Assembly: GCA_947498765.1 (NCBI GenBank)
Contig: CANMLG010000037.1
Span: 1 to 38,926 of the forward strand
Reading direction: 5' to 3'
DNA from: an uncultured Aquimarina sp.
GTDB lineage: Bacteria > Bacteroidota > Bacteroidia > Flavobacteriales > Flavobacteriaceae
DNA length: 38,926 bases
This document shows, piece by piece, positions 12,801 to 18,868 of the stretch (position 1 is the first letter of the stretch; each line of letters opens with the position of its first letter). Both the position numbers and the translations under genes were made by a program. A model generated the notes under the pieces. It ran no database searches and was not told the origin of the DNA. It saw only the letters and a program-made list of their open reading frames with translations.

Positions 12801-15800
12801 CAGTAAGTCAAATTACTTGTAATGGAGATACAGATGGAAGTATCACACTAAACCTAGTAACACCAGATGCGGGTGATGCGCCATTAGGTTATCGTTTATT
12901 TAGGTATCCAACACAAGCAGCTGCAGCTGCGGCAGTAGCAGCAAATGCGCCAGGAGCTGGTGTAGTTCAAACAGCTTCGGCAACACCTAATGAAAATGTG
13001 TTTACTGGATTAGCAACTGGTTTTTATGTGGATTTTGTAGTGAATTTGGATGGAACATTAAATTGTTTAACGGCAAATACAGTTACCGAAATTACAGAAC
13101 CAGAAGCATTCACTGGTGGAAATATTTCTCAAACACCAACAGCAGGAACATGTGCACCAGACGTGAGAGGGCCATTTATCACGATTAGTGTAAATGCGAA
13201 CACAGGGGTAGGTACAGGTACACCTCCTTATTTCTATAGAATACCTGGAGTGATTAATGAGTTCACAGAAATTGTAGGTTCCGATATGCCAATAGCATCA
13301 GGAACAACTATTGATGTAATCATTCCTGTGGATGCAAGTCCAACTGGGGATATCACATATACAATTGAATATCGCGATAGCGGAAATACAGCATGTAATA
13401 CCATACCAAGTAGGGATGTCATTATTACACCATTTACACAACCTGTGGTAAGTATTGATGAGACAGCTTCTTTTTATACTTGTTTAGATCAGGAAATTAA
13501 AGTGGATGTTACTGGATTGACAACAGATCAATATGAGTTTGTTTTAGTAGAACACACAGATACTTCGGGAACAGCAACAGCAGTTGGAACGGTTAGACCG
13601 ACTACACTGGCACCTGGTACTTTAACCTATACATTTACCCAAGCTGAATTATTAGGGGCTGGTATTTATACCTTTGTGGTGAGAAATACCGTGAGTGGTT
13701 GTTCCGATGAAATTGATTATGAAGTAAGAGATTTAGACCAGCTTTTAGTGTTAGGAACTGGAAATACTTTAGAATGTCCAGAAGATCAGCGCACGATTAG
13801 TTTTGATGTAGTGGACTATACAGGTTTCTTTACCTACACAATTACGCAAGAAGCTTCAGGTGCTACGCCAGCAACCCTTATTGAAACAGCAACAGTTGAT
13901 ACACCAAATGTTACTTCAACAGCAGCGAATCTAAGTTTAGGAACTTACCGAATTGATGTAACTGCAGTAGCAGATGCTACCGGAGCTCCTTTGAGTACCT
14001 TGCCATTATGTATGGCTACGGATAGGGTTCAAATTACTGGACCAGATACACCAATCACCGTATCGGAGGACGAGGTGATTCAGCCTACCTGTGTAAATAT
14101 GTTTGGAACTATTAGAGTTTCAGCAATGGGAGGTACGCCACCATTTACTTATGAGTTGACAGAAGCTGGAGCGCCAGCAACAATTATAGCTACTAATACT
14201 AATGGGTTCTTTGCATCTGACTTGAATTTAGGAGATGGAACCTATACGGTGACTATTCGAGATAGTAAAAATTGTGTACCAGCTACACCATTGATACCTA
14301 TCGAAATTACCACGCCAAATAATCCAACGGTAACATTAATGGCTGATGTGGTTGTGAGTTGTCCAGATGATTCAGCAACATTGACTGCAACAGCTATGAT
14401 GGGAGCAGTTCCTGCTGCGCCATTAGCAAGTATACAATATACCTTAACAAGAACGGATGCAAGTGGAGGTGATCCTGTAGTAGTTCAAGGACCACAAGTT
14501 ACGGGAGTGTTTAATAATGTGCAAGCAGGTGAGCCTGGAACACCAAATTATTATGTGGCAACAGTAAGAGATGCTAATGGATGTATAGCGGCTTCAACAC
14601 CTGTTGTTACCGTTGAAAAACCAACACCGATTAGTATTGAAAGAGAATTAATTATTGATATTACTTGTGATGATAGTCGAGCAACTCGTGGAGGTGTACC
14701 AGTAAGAACGGCACAGTATGAGATTACTGCTTCTGGCGGAACTGGAACATCATATACGGTAGATTTATTGAGTGCTAATCCATTACGAACTACACCAACG
14801 GTAGTCGAAACAACTACAGTAGTTGGAACTGCAGCTGCAGTTTTCGAATTGGAATCTGGAACTAACTACATACGTGTAACTAACAATCCGAATGGATGTG
14901 AGGCATTTACAACCATAAATGTGGGCGATTCTCCAGAGGATATTGACTTTAGTATTATTGCTACAACAGATCTTTTATGTCCTGGTGAAACAGGTTCGGT
15001 GCTATTAGAAGCTGTAAGTGGAGGTTTACCAGAGTATACCTATGAATTATTTATTGTTACCCCTTCTGGCGGAAGCTTTACAGAAATTTTAGGACCACTT
15101 AATGGGGCAACAACTCCAGAGGCAAGAAGAGAAAACGATACGCAATTCTTTGACTTAGTAGATATCAATACAGTTGCCGGATTACCTTCAAATGCAACTT
15201 ATGCTTATAAAGTTTCTTCTGAAGGAATGTGTACACCAGCTTACCGTACCTTTGAAATTAATCAAAGAGAGCCACTTAGCTTTATTTCTGAGGCTGCCGA
15301 AATATCATGTGCAGGCGAAGAGGATGGTATTATTACGGTAACACTTGATACTACAAATGGAGTTGGTCCGTATACGGTAACCATTATTCCAGAAGCAGGA
15401 GTAACTGGAAGTGAAATTTCTGACAACACGATAAATCCATCATCAATATTTGATATTTTACAAGGAGTATCATTCAATATTCCAGTGGGACAGAATGTAG
15501 CAGAATTTATGAATTTGGCTCCTGCAGATTACCGCGTGTTAATTAGTGATTTAGGAACGGGATGTAATGTGATGCCAGGGTTGGAAACTATTGAGAATAA
15601 ACAAGAGCTTCTGTTTACCGAATTAACAAGAATGGGCCCTGATTGTAGAGGTGATAATGATGGTATGATTACTTTTGAAATCCAATTTGGAACACCTCCT
15701 TATTACTATGAAATTGTAGAAAATAGAGATCAGGATAATGATCCAGAACCAGATCCTATTACAATTTTTGGAAATGCAAATATTATTGATACACCAACAA

Positions 15801-17623
15801 GCACAGACATTAATGGGAATAACATTTATGCTTTTGATTTAACAGGCTTGAGTAGTGAAGTGGATTATGAGGTATTTGTAGTAGATTCAGGTAACAGGCA
15901 AACAGGTGCAAACCTTTTAATTTGTGAGGCGAAGTTATTAGGATTTAGATTTGACACACCAGATTTAAATCAGTTTACAGCAGAGGCTACTCCTGATTGT
16001 CCAATTACAGGTGCAGTGGCTGGAACATATACGATATTATTAGATAATGAAAATACTGATTTAGATGCTTCGTTGATTAGTTACACAGCAACTAGAACAA
16101 CTGACGGTGCTGTATTTATGTCTAATCCGGGTAGTAATCAAATTTTAGGAGTGGGAGATGGTGAATATACAATTGTATTAAATTATGAAGTTAGACCTGG
16201 TGTTTTCTGTACATCAGATATATTAACTAGCTTGGAGCCATTAGCGCCTTTTACAAAGGTGCAGTTTGATAGAGATATTACGACTAATGCAGGTGTGTTT
16301 GCACCATATGTACCACAAGCCACTAATAATATAAATGTATATCAGTTGGCAGCAGTTGGTGGTAGAGTAGCTGACGGTGATGCTAATCCTTATATTTTTA
16401 CAGGATCATTTGTAAGAAATGCTACAGATGATATGAATTTTGCTGAAGAAATTGAAATTAACTCCGATGGTACTTTTGAAATTACTCAAGGGGGATGGTA
16501 TACATTTACAGTGTCGGATAAATTTAATACAGAATGTTTTGATTTTGCTGCGGGTATCCCATTAGATTTTATGGATGTAGATATTCCAAATGTATTTAAT
16601 CCAGATAGTGGAGAGCCTGGTACTAATACCTGGTATCCTGATGATATTACTGTAAATTCGCCTGAAGGACAATTAATATCAACCACAGTAATTGTAACCA
16701 CTGGAGGAACAACCGTTGGCGGAGTCACCACAGGTGGTACTACTACGGTTACAACTACTAGAGCTGGAATTTCTGCGGTATCGGTAATTAGTAATACCAC
16801 TATAGTTGGAGGAACTGTAAATTCAAATGGAGTTATTACAGGAGGTACTATTTCTGGAGGAAATGAACCCATACCAACTTTTGCTGATGTATCTGTAATT
16901 GGTGGAGTAACAACAATTACAGTAATTACTGCGGGTGAAACTACTGGAGGGGTAACCTCAGGAGCAACTACTGCAGGGGGTACTACCACTGGAGGGACGG
17001 TAATTGACAATACTATTGTTGGAGGTGAAACTACAGGTGGCACAACCACAGGAGGAACTACCACAGGTGGAACGTCTATTGGAGTAACTACCTCGGTAAT
17101 TACTATTGATAATTCTGGGCCAGTAACACGTAGTTCGGTAGCAGTTACAACAGGCGGTACTGTTACAGGAGGAACGCTGCTAGGAGGAACTACAACAGGC
17201 GGAACTACTAATGGAGGAATTACCACAGGAGGCACCATGACAGGAACTGTTATTACCAATGGAACTACCGAAGGTGGAACCACTACAGGTGGAATTACCA
17301 CAGGAGGTGTAATTATTGGTGCTACGGTGACTGGAGGAACTACTACTAGTTCAATTAGTACGGGTGAAACAACAGTAACTACCGGAGGTAGCGGCGAAGT
17401 TGTTTTTGAAGAATTTGAAAATATTGAAGTCATGGTCTTTGATCGATACGGTCGATTACTTGAAGAACTTATAGGTGTAAAACAACGTAGAAATGGCGAA
17501 GGTTGGGACGGTACATATCAAGGAACCAATATGCCATCTGGTGATTATTGGTATCTAATTAAATTAAATGACGATAAAGGAAGAGAATTTACAGGGCACT
17601 TTACATTATACCGCAAACAATAA
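896..17623 (+). CDS. Giant SprB-like T9SS surface protein (adhesin A), type B C-terminal domain
   Basis: The protein has 5575 residues. A signal peptide covers residues 1-26, with probable cleavage LYS|QE. Residues about 30-510 form an N-terminal region shared with adhesin B, containing FLYWSAAYSG and GGWTLAVIYED, a pattern common in surface proteins that precede DUF11 domains. A DUF11-like domain spans about 512-692 (LGNDIAENILFEDLLPGN). The rest is mostly SprB-type repeats of about 80-100 residues, with motifs such as C-x-G-x-x-DG, GTPPYxYE and VTDANGC. Residues 1590-2864 and 2877-4180 are two copies of one large block. The type B sorting domain begins near residue 5228 (IPNVFNPDS) and ends at 5575 (FDRYGR, NGEGWDGT, MPSGDYWYLIKL). 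It is interrupted at about 5263-5500 by Thr/Gly pentapeptides. The SprF-like gene begins 5 bp after the stop, so the pair is probably one operon. In Flavobacterium, type B proteins such as SprB need such a partner for export. An adhesin or gliding role is inferred; the ligand is unknown. Confidence 0.93.
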   Translation: MEKHLLKLNSKLLSLLLCLLVQNLYSQEVIPLTTRAGSEVTLQGDMAITGNSILGVQGDFNGTFFNADDAFNISSNNGQGQRRGYIDIDSNNFYRNNLDADPNTPGRQSLFSNGFLANNSESTFSGSVNTFGSPDSSSSCSANENGTFSSSSAFLELNANCSTVKKAFLYWSAAYSGESREDNNIFLQRLNSCAEGGTISSASDNVVVADFTEIKILPPMADNYYDISANPANTTGNPNGIQLKAEVIIDGLRNSPYNNVIPRASGGGNPGDNIKDEPYVCIADVTEIFETLQNAGDPVTGFWTIANMRATTGRRNPQGLTGGWTLAVIYEDLRPSVTNKLFSFYDGFSVISNGDTPVSFDTPTFQTIPNGPINAWLGAASLEGDRRLSGDSFSIETQTTLLNPRGGTSGPNDPPLSAIPLREGPTDNSRNFFNSTITGLNANTLKWPNSTNTLGYDTDHFQLINNNNRILNNGNTFSGGQTDTQARFYLSTNRDSYYNFFTAFAVEVIAPDVIVLKQARNADTGALLANNEIVDFGQEIIYEMTIRNLGNDIAENILFEDLLPGNTELLNNQFTDASDFSGFDVPVPNVQITNETITDRAGITYNTRNIQINIPDLGAFDCNNQPSDPVTGITIADPACGQEVTIRFRVRIVEECAGNRNACVERVENIAFASFDGRFNDNRINQRNSAFAFDSTCDEAPIEGPTVEITQKRERCESQVTEICTGAQTLTAALGFDTYVWYFIPGPIADQNSNGIIDDADFDITDGTEVRRFTSTATTPAENSFEVTEVGYYIVDQLREPLCANSRQTFNVVDGSELIANPFEDTTLNPSRQDACSVDGEQITRFILCNTDLTINTNYSDGTSLVWERFDVGSCTRPDGNNDCPFIGPGCTYTAVQSSTVDISDLSTSQFVVNETASFRLTVTEGGCTNIFYFNTTRIDSNLSLTTPTGTLCGNTNATVAVNGLTVAGVGVDYELELLIQDPNNASSFISQDTQVASDADYGTFTVNRPSPFREFVNIRVTATPDLSPGTDASACTFTFNETIRFGNPSIEVFEFSREPSCGVDQPVTTFDDTLADILVRANPGLPNYFFQLINTNGTPSLADDVVVATENTTNRQFAFTNVDPEIEYKIRVFANSEAASLPTVALNTSQCQVEAGPISTSPLPTFTANYSIQKQITCTPGEILISIASSDPTFDLSTVNFDLNAVNTTTNTTTRIIGGTGASTTLQINDISQQPAPVTEGDPSSIPDDGTNYIDIDSFDQFSLVVFVSSTCTNVPITLTNTFTAYEGIQLAEDVVEDIDCDGDTDGSISVTPQQADGSAYPSGTSLVYELISGPATLDASRLNVRQADRLFTNLSSGDYEIIVTDITNATDECPSEPITVTIDAANPLSVPVITATPYTCENQATTRGTISISGGAAVDVGGATPYAEFRLFRDDLDTTNPPNPIQVATSTDPSLAFENLIEGSYTLIVEDANGCLSEASLAVEIAPLSIVTFGTPTNPTLTCDKETATVQVMATADNGDTIEGYRIKTSNPSGTPTTPVPVTSTFDNTTGEFELPEGSYTIEARSAISLCVEEIDVTIEPLVSITSTQPATINTTCQGATDGSATTSVSGFDTSVGYTYVLTLLDNSVTPAGRTEISNVSAELNGALSFTGLAVGDYELVVTDTQTNCDETELFSIGEPATRPVVTFTPGNFNCATKQFNIRVSGSGGVPGAYQFQLDDPATAVVEFPFQIDRNFNSIPTPTTTSLTYSLSIRDVNGCIGDPVDVTIDPATDLDAEINISESNFCYTGTTDASIVIDILSGSPPFRYRRVGETRVNNIMGTKFTVVYDAPGTYEIEIIDRANQLCPLPITIEINEPLTVSNIVQNQPDCRPAGAVPNTGASISFDVAGGDGTYTYVLQNTSGGTDASGVTNSGTATAPVFAFNDSFNGDTIEINVIDGGNCAVAAPITFTPTYPEAPVVLSDNTTPVNCSGDDSVITLIPAGTLPVTAYEYSFDGGTNYQDGNNEAITVVGTVAVNYVIRNRVTQCTVAGTTNITAPDPIVEVSRNITPVNCDPVTLGSFELTISGGTANYTYELFNDMGTSLDVQSGLGTTVTFNNLDIGSYSIRVTDANNCTNENPIQFIIPPTPRVDITRIRTLANCVDGVTVFFQIEAIMGLANPDLFRISPFSLDVASHVFPSAPGDNIARSGDSDFPIVNIPAEVIAAPGYDPAEFVYRISNLDFDISYSIGVIDDATGCSSSSSTVPEPSPNVTINSLIPTPTGACNPNSGSVTVNFNVSDLTSVGEDFNIEVFRVSDGALVSPTPTVVVTSATATNNEATVTGIPEGILRIRVQQVTGGSVCNATQEFNVGRATPLEGPFIVNNVNANCNTDAQIEVRTSGGQPPYEYRVIANGAAAPNAASSFPLSSSFSIAIDDPRIVGGEVDVYVKDVNGCVSGPLDVPIEEDPAPILNVAAFSADECNETGPFTVNFTIENYDPNPRPTVTQTYDLSVNGSPITYTTTGTTATELMGTFQVTSRQPYTVEVAGSLHPTCTDTDSFRIFERLVVDTNLAEPDCANEIATITTDVSNGFAGVPTRSLTYELVDAASPATILATQTTASTSVTFTSGTGSPVLALQAGITYEVRVTDTFDPSAAAPRLCAVSDSDSKTAITNPVLTTPDTQPVSCEGTADGEIKLNIDVSVLSDTPPLTYRLYEFATQADAQAAITASNVTSAGTLVTTVDGLDATLFTQLKGMPVYYVPVLIATSRNCEITGAEIGLENPVNTTPGNFTITGVDGKCDDLDDANNFSAEIEITVTSLAQPTSAYVYTIPGVINSETALPAVGTMIEVLVGSDGNFPTTYNVLIRDTSTTCDPISIPVEIAPCPPPVPLPPPLIVGNPVTTNIDCTGDADGTVSIAISRADGDPFIFDYTITGGTPSTTTTVTGQTTSPISETGLTPGSYTISIVDKSDSRRDVFAGTVNFTITEPDSLPDFTFSQTAYDCVSNTVTIVANAVSGSGTPDAMGNYTFNLDDAATAANPDFTNTTGVFANVPAPTVPGGTAITYQLTMLDANTCDTVKDVMVDPQPQLAATLNTGSVCLPNGTTTADAEVEIAITSGTPPYRYRRVDTAVGATPTTPAFITLGAGETVITDVVTAAGNYEYELVDANGCPFVIPFSVNDPLSLNGPISRVEPDCIVPAAMPQLRSNGTYNFTVQGGTGTGTYRFEVAQGSSPTTLGAFIPYTSSFPFMVDSTQDGVFFQFRVFDGNDCPLNLDPFVFDFPVAPTATATATDILCVGDSGVATITPAGGMPPYTYSYDNGTTYVSRNTLTEIGGTYDYIVRDAKGCEFNGQVTIEDRSIRLSGTPVITDITCSAGVPSTNNGAIEITIVGGDNSGSGFTYTLFDNTGANLGTQVIPDRTVSFPMLEAGTYSIEVTDANPCAPVVIDNLTIETITPLTLTDATFDIDCTSPTVGTQMVFSVLGNTGTITITDPKNTVAGFINPTTNTTGGDNIHRFGDADFPSFFVLAPTTPVAVTDTFYAITGLDANTTYTISVFDSGGSGCIAQREYTTPPSGVLNITNVSTVPESSCLPNSGSIEVTFETDAGSTATDFDIEVLDGSNTVIATGTGSPINVPGTGVRTGMGTVTGLGAGVNYSVRVTESGNICGDSQAFTITTAAPLGMPRVDSQQSVNCDRPTNVEIEVSATGGIMPYSYAVVAGTDTTTPPVAGAFTFDGTTPITIDTATGTSLDWVLWVSDTTTCTPTATAFTIANDPTPDLIIDPEFSIDQCEDGPSFTVNVRVDNYDPAFEPYTFTIDDGTSITTQALLNSNRPVPGAVSGSIPTGLSLTGELEVPRGTFTITVANKDNCNNSDSITVFDALSIVAELGDVQCDDTITTITAAVTGGFTGTRNLTYELFEAGNTTAINSQTIAVDNVTFSGSASGAALAVDTFYTIKVTDDYGATTGAPMCMVTSDPVRKEAINNSSLAPPTVSQITCNGDTDGSITLNLVTPDAGDAPLGYRLFRYPTQAAAAAAVAANAPGAGVVQTASATPNENVFTGLATGFYVDFVVNLDGTLNCLTANTVTEITEPEAFTGGNISQTPTAGTCAPDVRGPFITISVNANTGVGTGTPPYFYRIPGVINEFTEIVGSDMPIASGTTIDVIIPVDASPTGDITYTIEYRDSGNTACNTIPSRDVIITPFTQPVVSIDETASFYTCLDQEIKVDVTGLTTDQYEFVLVEHTDTSGTATAVGTVRPTTLAPGTLTYTFTQAELLGAGIYTFVVRNTVSGCSDEIDYEVRDLDQLLVLGTGNTLECPEDQRTISFDVVDYTGFFTYTITQEASGATPATLIETATVDTPNVTSTAANLSLGTYRIDVTAVADATGAPLSTLPLCMATDRVQITGPDTPITVSEDEVIQPTCVNMFGTIRVSAMGGTPPFTYELTEAGAPATIIATNTNGFFASDLNLGDGTYTVTIRDSKNCVPATPLIPIEITTPNNPTVTLMADVVVSCPDDSATLTATAMMGAVPAAPLASIQYTLTRTDASGGDPVVVQGPQVTGVFNNVQAGEPGTPNYYVATVRDANGCIAASTPVVTVEKPTPISIERELIIDITCDDSRATRGGVPVRTAQYEITASGGTGTSYTVDLLSANPLRTTPTVVETTTVVGTAAAVFELESGTNYIRVTNNPNGCEAFTTINVGDSPEDIDFSIIATTDLLCPGETGSVLLEAVSGGLPEYTYELFIVTPSGGSFTEILGPLNGATTPEARRENDTQFFDLVDINTVAGLPSNATYAYKVSSEGMCTPAYRTFEINQREPLSFISEAAEISCAGEEDGIITVTLDTTNGVGPYTVTIIPEAGVTGSEISDNTINPSSIFDILQGVSFNIPVGQNVAEFMNLAPADYRVLISDLGTGCNVMPGLETIENKQELLFTELTRMGPDCRGDNDGMITFEIQFGTPPYYYEIVENRDQDNDPEPDPITIFGNANIIDTPTSTDINGNNIYAFDLTGLSSEVDYEVFVVDSGNRQTGANLLICEAKLLGFRFDTPDLNQFTAEATPDCPITGAVAGTYTILLDNENTDLDASLISYTATRTTDGAVFMSNPGSNQILGVGDGEYTIVLNYEVRPGVFCTSDILTSLEPLAPFTKVQFDRDITTNAGVFAPYVPQATNNINVYQLAAVGGRVADGDANPYIFTGSFVRNATDDMNFAEEIEINSDGTFEITQGGWYTFTVSDKFNTECFDFAAGIPLDFMDVDIPNVFNPDSGEPGTNTWYPDDITVNSPEGQLISTTVIVTTGGTTVGGVTTGGTTTVTTTRAGISAVSVISNTTIVGGTVNSNGVITGGTISGGNEPIPTFADVSVIGGVTTITVITAGETTGGVTSGATTAGGTTTGGTVIDNTIVGGETTGGTTTGGTTTGGTSIGVTTSVITIDNSGPVTRSSVAVTTGGTVTGGTLLGGTTTGGTTNGGITTGGTMTGTVITNGTTEGGTTTGGITTGGVIIGATVTGGTTTSSISTGETTVTTGGSGEVVFEEFENIEVMVFDRYGRLLEELIGVKQRRNGEGWDGTYQGTNMPSGDYWYLIKLNDDKGREFTGHFTLYRKQ
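5641..9486. repeat. Internal large duplication in adhesin A, copy 1
   Basis: This block (residues about 1583-2864) is colinear with the block at 9517-13434. Matching anchors are TCQGATDG (tgt at 5690), PPFRYRRV (6311), GDNIARSGDSDFP (7445), CNPNSGS (7691) and IPGVIN (9326). Each has its counterpart 3,864 to 3,915 bases downstream in the same order. Divergence is high, so the duplication is old. Confidence 0.85.
9517..13434. repeat. Internal large duplication in adhesin A, copy 2
   Basis: This is the second copy of the block of about 1,300 residues (about 2875-4180). The matching anchors are DCTGDADG (tgt at 9554), PPYRYRRV (10193), GDNIHRFGDADFP (11360), CLPNSGS (11600) and IPGVIN (13241). 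Adhesin B has neither copy. A proline-rich linker (PPPVPLPPP, near 9490-9517) lies at the junction between the copies. Confidence 0.85.
16682..17395. repeat. Thr/Gly pentapeptide-repeat insertion inside the type B sorting domain
   Basis: About 238 codons (residues 5263-5500) are dominated by the 15-bp/5-residue pattern GG-x-x-T, for example GGTTT, GGITT, GGTLL, GGVII and GGETT. There are three denser runs, near 16700-16745, 16930-17090 and 17149-17356. Between them lie less regular Val/Ile/Thr stretches with Asn-Gly turns. In adhesin B the same point of the domain (between TWYPD and FDRYGR) holds only a linker of about 20-25 residues. The antisense strand is proline-rich and open by composition alone. 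Confidence 0.92.
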
Positions 17624-17628
17624 TAAAG

Positions 17629-18573
17629 ATGAATAGACACATTATATACATAACAGTGATGTTCTTGGGGTGGTTCGGTGCCTATGCACAAGAATTTAAC
17701 TTACCAATTATTAATCAATACATTACCGATAATCCATTTTTAATATCTGCATCCTATGCTGGTATTGGCGATTGTTGGCAAATTAGAGGAACAGGATTTG
17801 AACAATGGGTAGGTATAGATGATGCGCCAAGTACGCAAACTTTATCTATAGATGGGCGTATCGCTAACAGATCTGGAGTTGGGGCAATTTTGTTTAATGA
17901 TAGCAATGGAGCAACTTCTCAAAAAGGGTTTCAAGGTTCATTTGCTCATCATTTAACTTTAAGCGAGTATTCTAGGCAGTATTTGTCTTTTGGTATTAGT
18001 TATAAGTATACGCAGTTTAATATCGATTCTTCGCAATTTAACCGTCCATTATTGGCAGCAGCAGGTGATATTAATACGGTGGATCATAATTTTGATGCCA
18101 GTGTGTTATACCGTTTAAAAACCTTTTTTGTAACCCTTAATGCTATTAATTTACTAAATAAACCATTAGAGGATTTTAGTGTAAATGAACCAGGTAATTT
18201 GACAAATTATTATGTGTATTCAGGGTTTACCTTTGAAAATGTGTTTAAAAAATTACAATTCGAGCCTTCGGTGCTTTACCGTCAGTTTTCAAGTGATCAG
18301 CGTTCTACATTGGATACTAATTTTAAGGTACGTAAATTTTTTCAAGACAGCTATTTGTGGGGTGGAATTTCTGTGCGTAGCATTGTAGATCAAGATTTTA
18401 AACCTTTATCTGTTTCGCCAATGATTGGTATTAAAAAGGCTAAATTTTACTTTGCTTACGGGTATCAAGCCAATGTAAACGAAGTATCTGGTACCGACAA
18501 TAGCGGTTCGCACTTACTTAGTTTAGGAATTGATTTTGGTTGTAAGAAGAGTACATGTGGTTGTACCTACTAA
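17629..18573 (+). CDS. PorP/SprF-family T9SS outer-membrane protein (SprF-A)
   Basis: The protein has 314 residues, within the usual size range of the family. It has a signal peptide (residues 1-20, cut AYA|QE) followed by the typical start QEFNLPIINQY and NPFLISASYAG, and then alternating polar/apolar segments expected of an outer-membrane beta-barrel (SFGISYKYTQF, FFVTLNAINLLNKP). It ends in a short Cys-rich tail, CKKSTCGCTY. In Flavobacterium johnsoniae the homologue SprF is needed to bring SprB, a type B T9SS cargo, to the surface. The position 5 bp after the adhesin A stop indicates that this is its dedicated partner. The mature part is about 95% identical to SprF-B (15 differences counted by eye over about 294 residues), whereas the signal peptides hardly match. 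The family is certain; cargo specificity is inferred from position. Confidence 0.93.
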   Translation: MNRHIIYITVMFLGWFGAYAQEFNLPIINQYITDNPFLISASYAGIGDCWQIRGTGFEQWVGIDDAPSTQTLSIDGRIANRSGVGAILFNDSNGATSQKGFQGSFAHHLTLSEYSRQYLSFGISYKYTQFNIDSSQFNRPLLAAAGDINTVDHNFDASVLYRLKTFFVTLNAINLLNKPLEDFSVNEPGNLTNYYVYSGFTFENVFKKLQFEPSVLYRQFSSDQRSTLDTNFKVRKFFQDSYLWGGISVRSIVDQDFKPLSVSPMIGIKKAKFYFAYGYQANVNEVSGTDNSGSHLLSLGIDFGCKKSTCGCTY

Positions 18574-18624
18574 ATTGAAATATAAATACTTTTAACCAGT
18601 ATTGTAGCATTTTAAATGATGATG

Positions 18625-18680
18625 CGTAATAACAAAAAGCCGAAGCAATATAAAATTTGCTTCGGCTTTTTGTTATTACG
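18625..18680. terminator. Bidirectional intrinsic terminator after SprF-A
   Basis: A perfect 24-bp stem (18625-18648 with 18657-18680) encloses an 8-nt loop. The core is AAAAAGCCGAAGC/GCTTCGGCTTTTT, so either strand gives a GC-rich hairpin followed by a U run. It lies 51 bp past the SprF-A stop and should separate the A module from the B module. Confidence 0.88.
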
Positions 18681-18690
18681 TAGTAGATTT

Positions 18691-18718
18691 AACAATACTT
18701 TAAAGTTAAAGTATTGTT
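18691..18718. repeat. 13-bp inverted repeat
   Basis: AACAATACTTTAA (18691-18703) is matched by its reverse complement at 18706-18718 with only two bases between. The near-absence of a loop and the AT-rich arms fit a dimeric-regulator operator better than a terminator. It lies just past the terminator, on the adhesin B side. The function is not shown. Confidence 0.55.
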
Positions 18719-18840
18719 ATAATTGATTGCTATATTGTTAATTATATTTTTAAATATTCTTTTTTAGATAAGCTTGTTTTTGAAAGCAACTAATTTTAAA
18801 CAAAAGTATATGACATATTTAAAAATTAAAGAGAGCATTA

Positions 18841-18868
18841 ACAAATGAAGGATTTTTCCTTCATTTGT
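18841..18868. repeat. 12-bp stem with T4 loop
   Basis: ACAAATGAAGGA (18841-18852) pairs perfectly with 18857-18868 across a TTTT loop. No U run follows on either strand, so it is not a typical terminator. It may be an RNA structure or an operator upstream of adhesin B. Confidence 0.55.

Noticed and set aside
16682..17395. CRISPR-like array
   Set aside because: The repeats are short in-frame codon repeats inside a gene without conserved long direct repeats or unique spacers, and no cas gene is present.
16486..17433. Antisense frame of 315 codons, very rich in Pro and Val
   Set aside because: It is the reverse of the Thr/Gly repeat region: Gly and Thr codons (GGN, ACN) read as Pro and Val/Cys-free codons on the other strand, so it stays open by composition. 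No start region or protein-like variety is seen.
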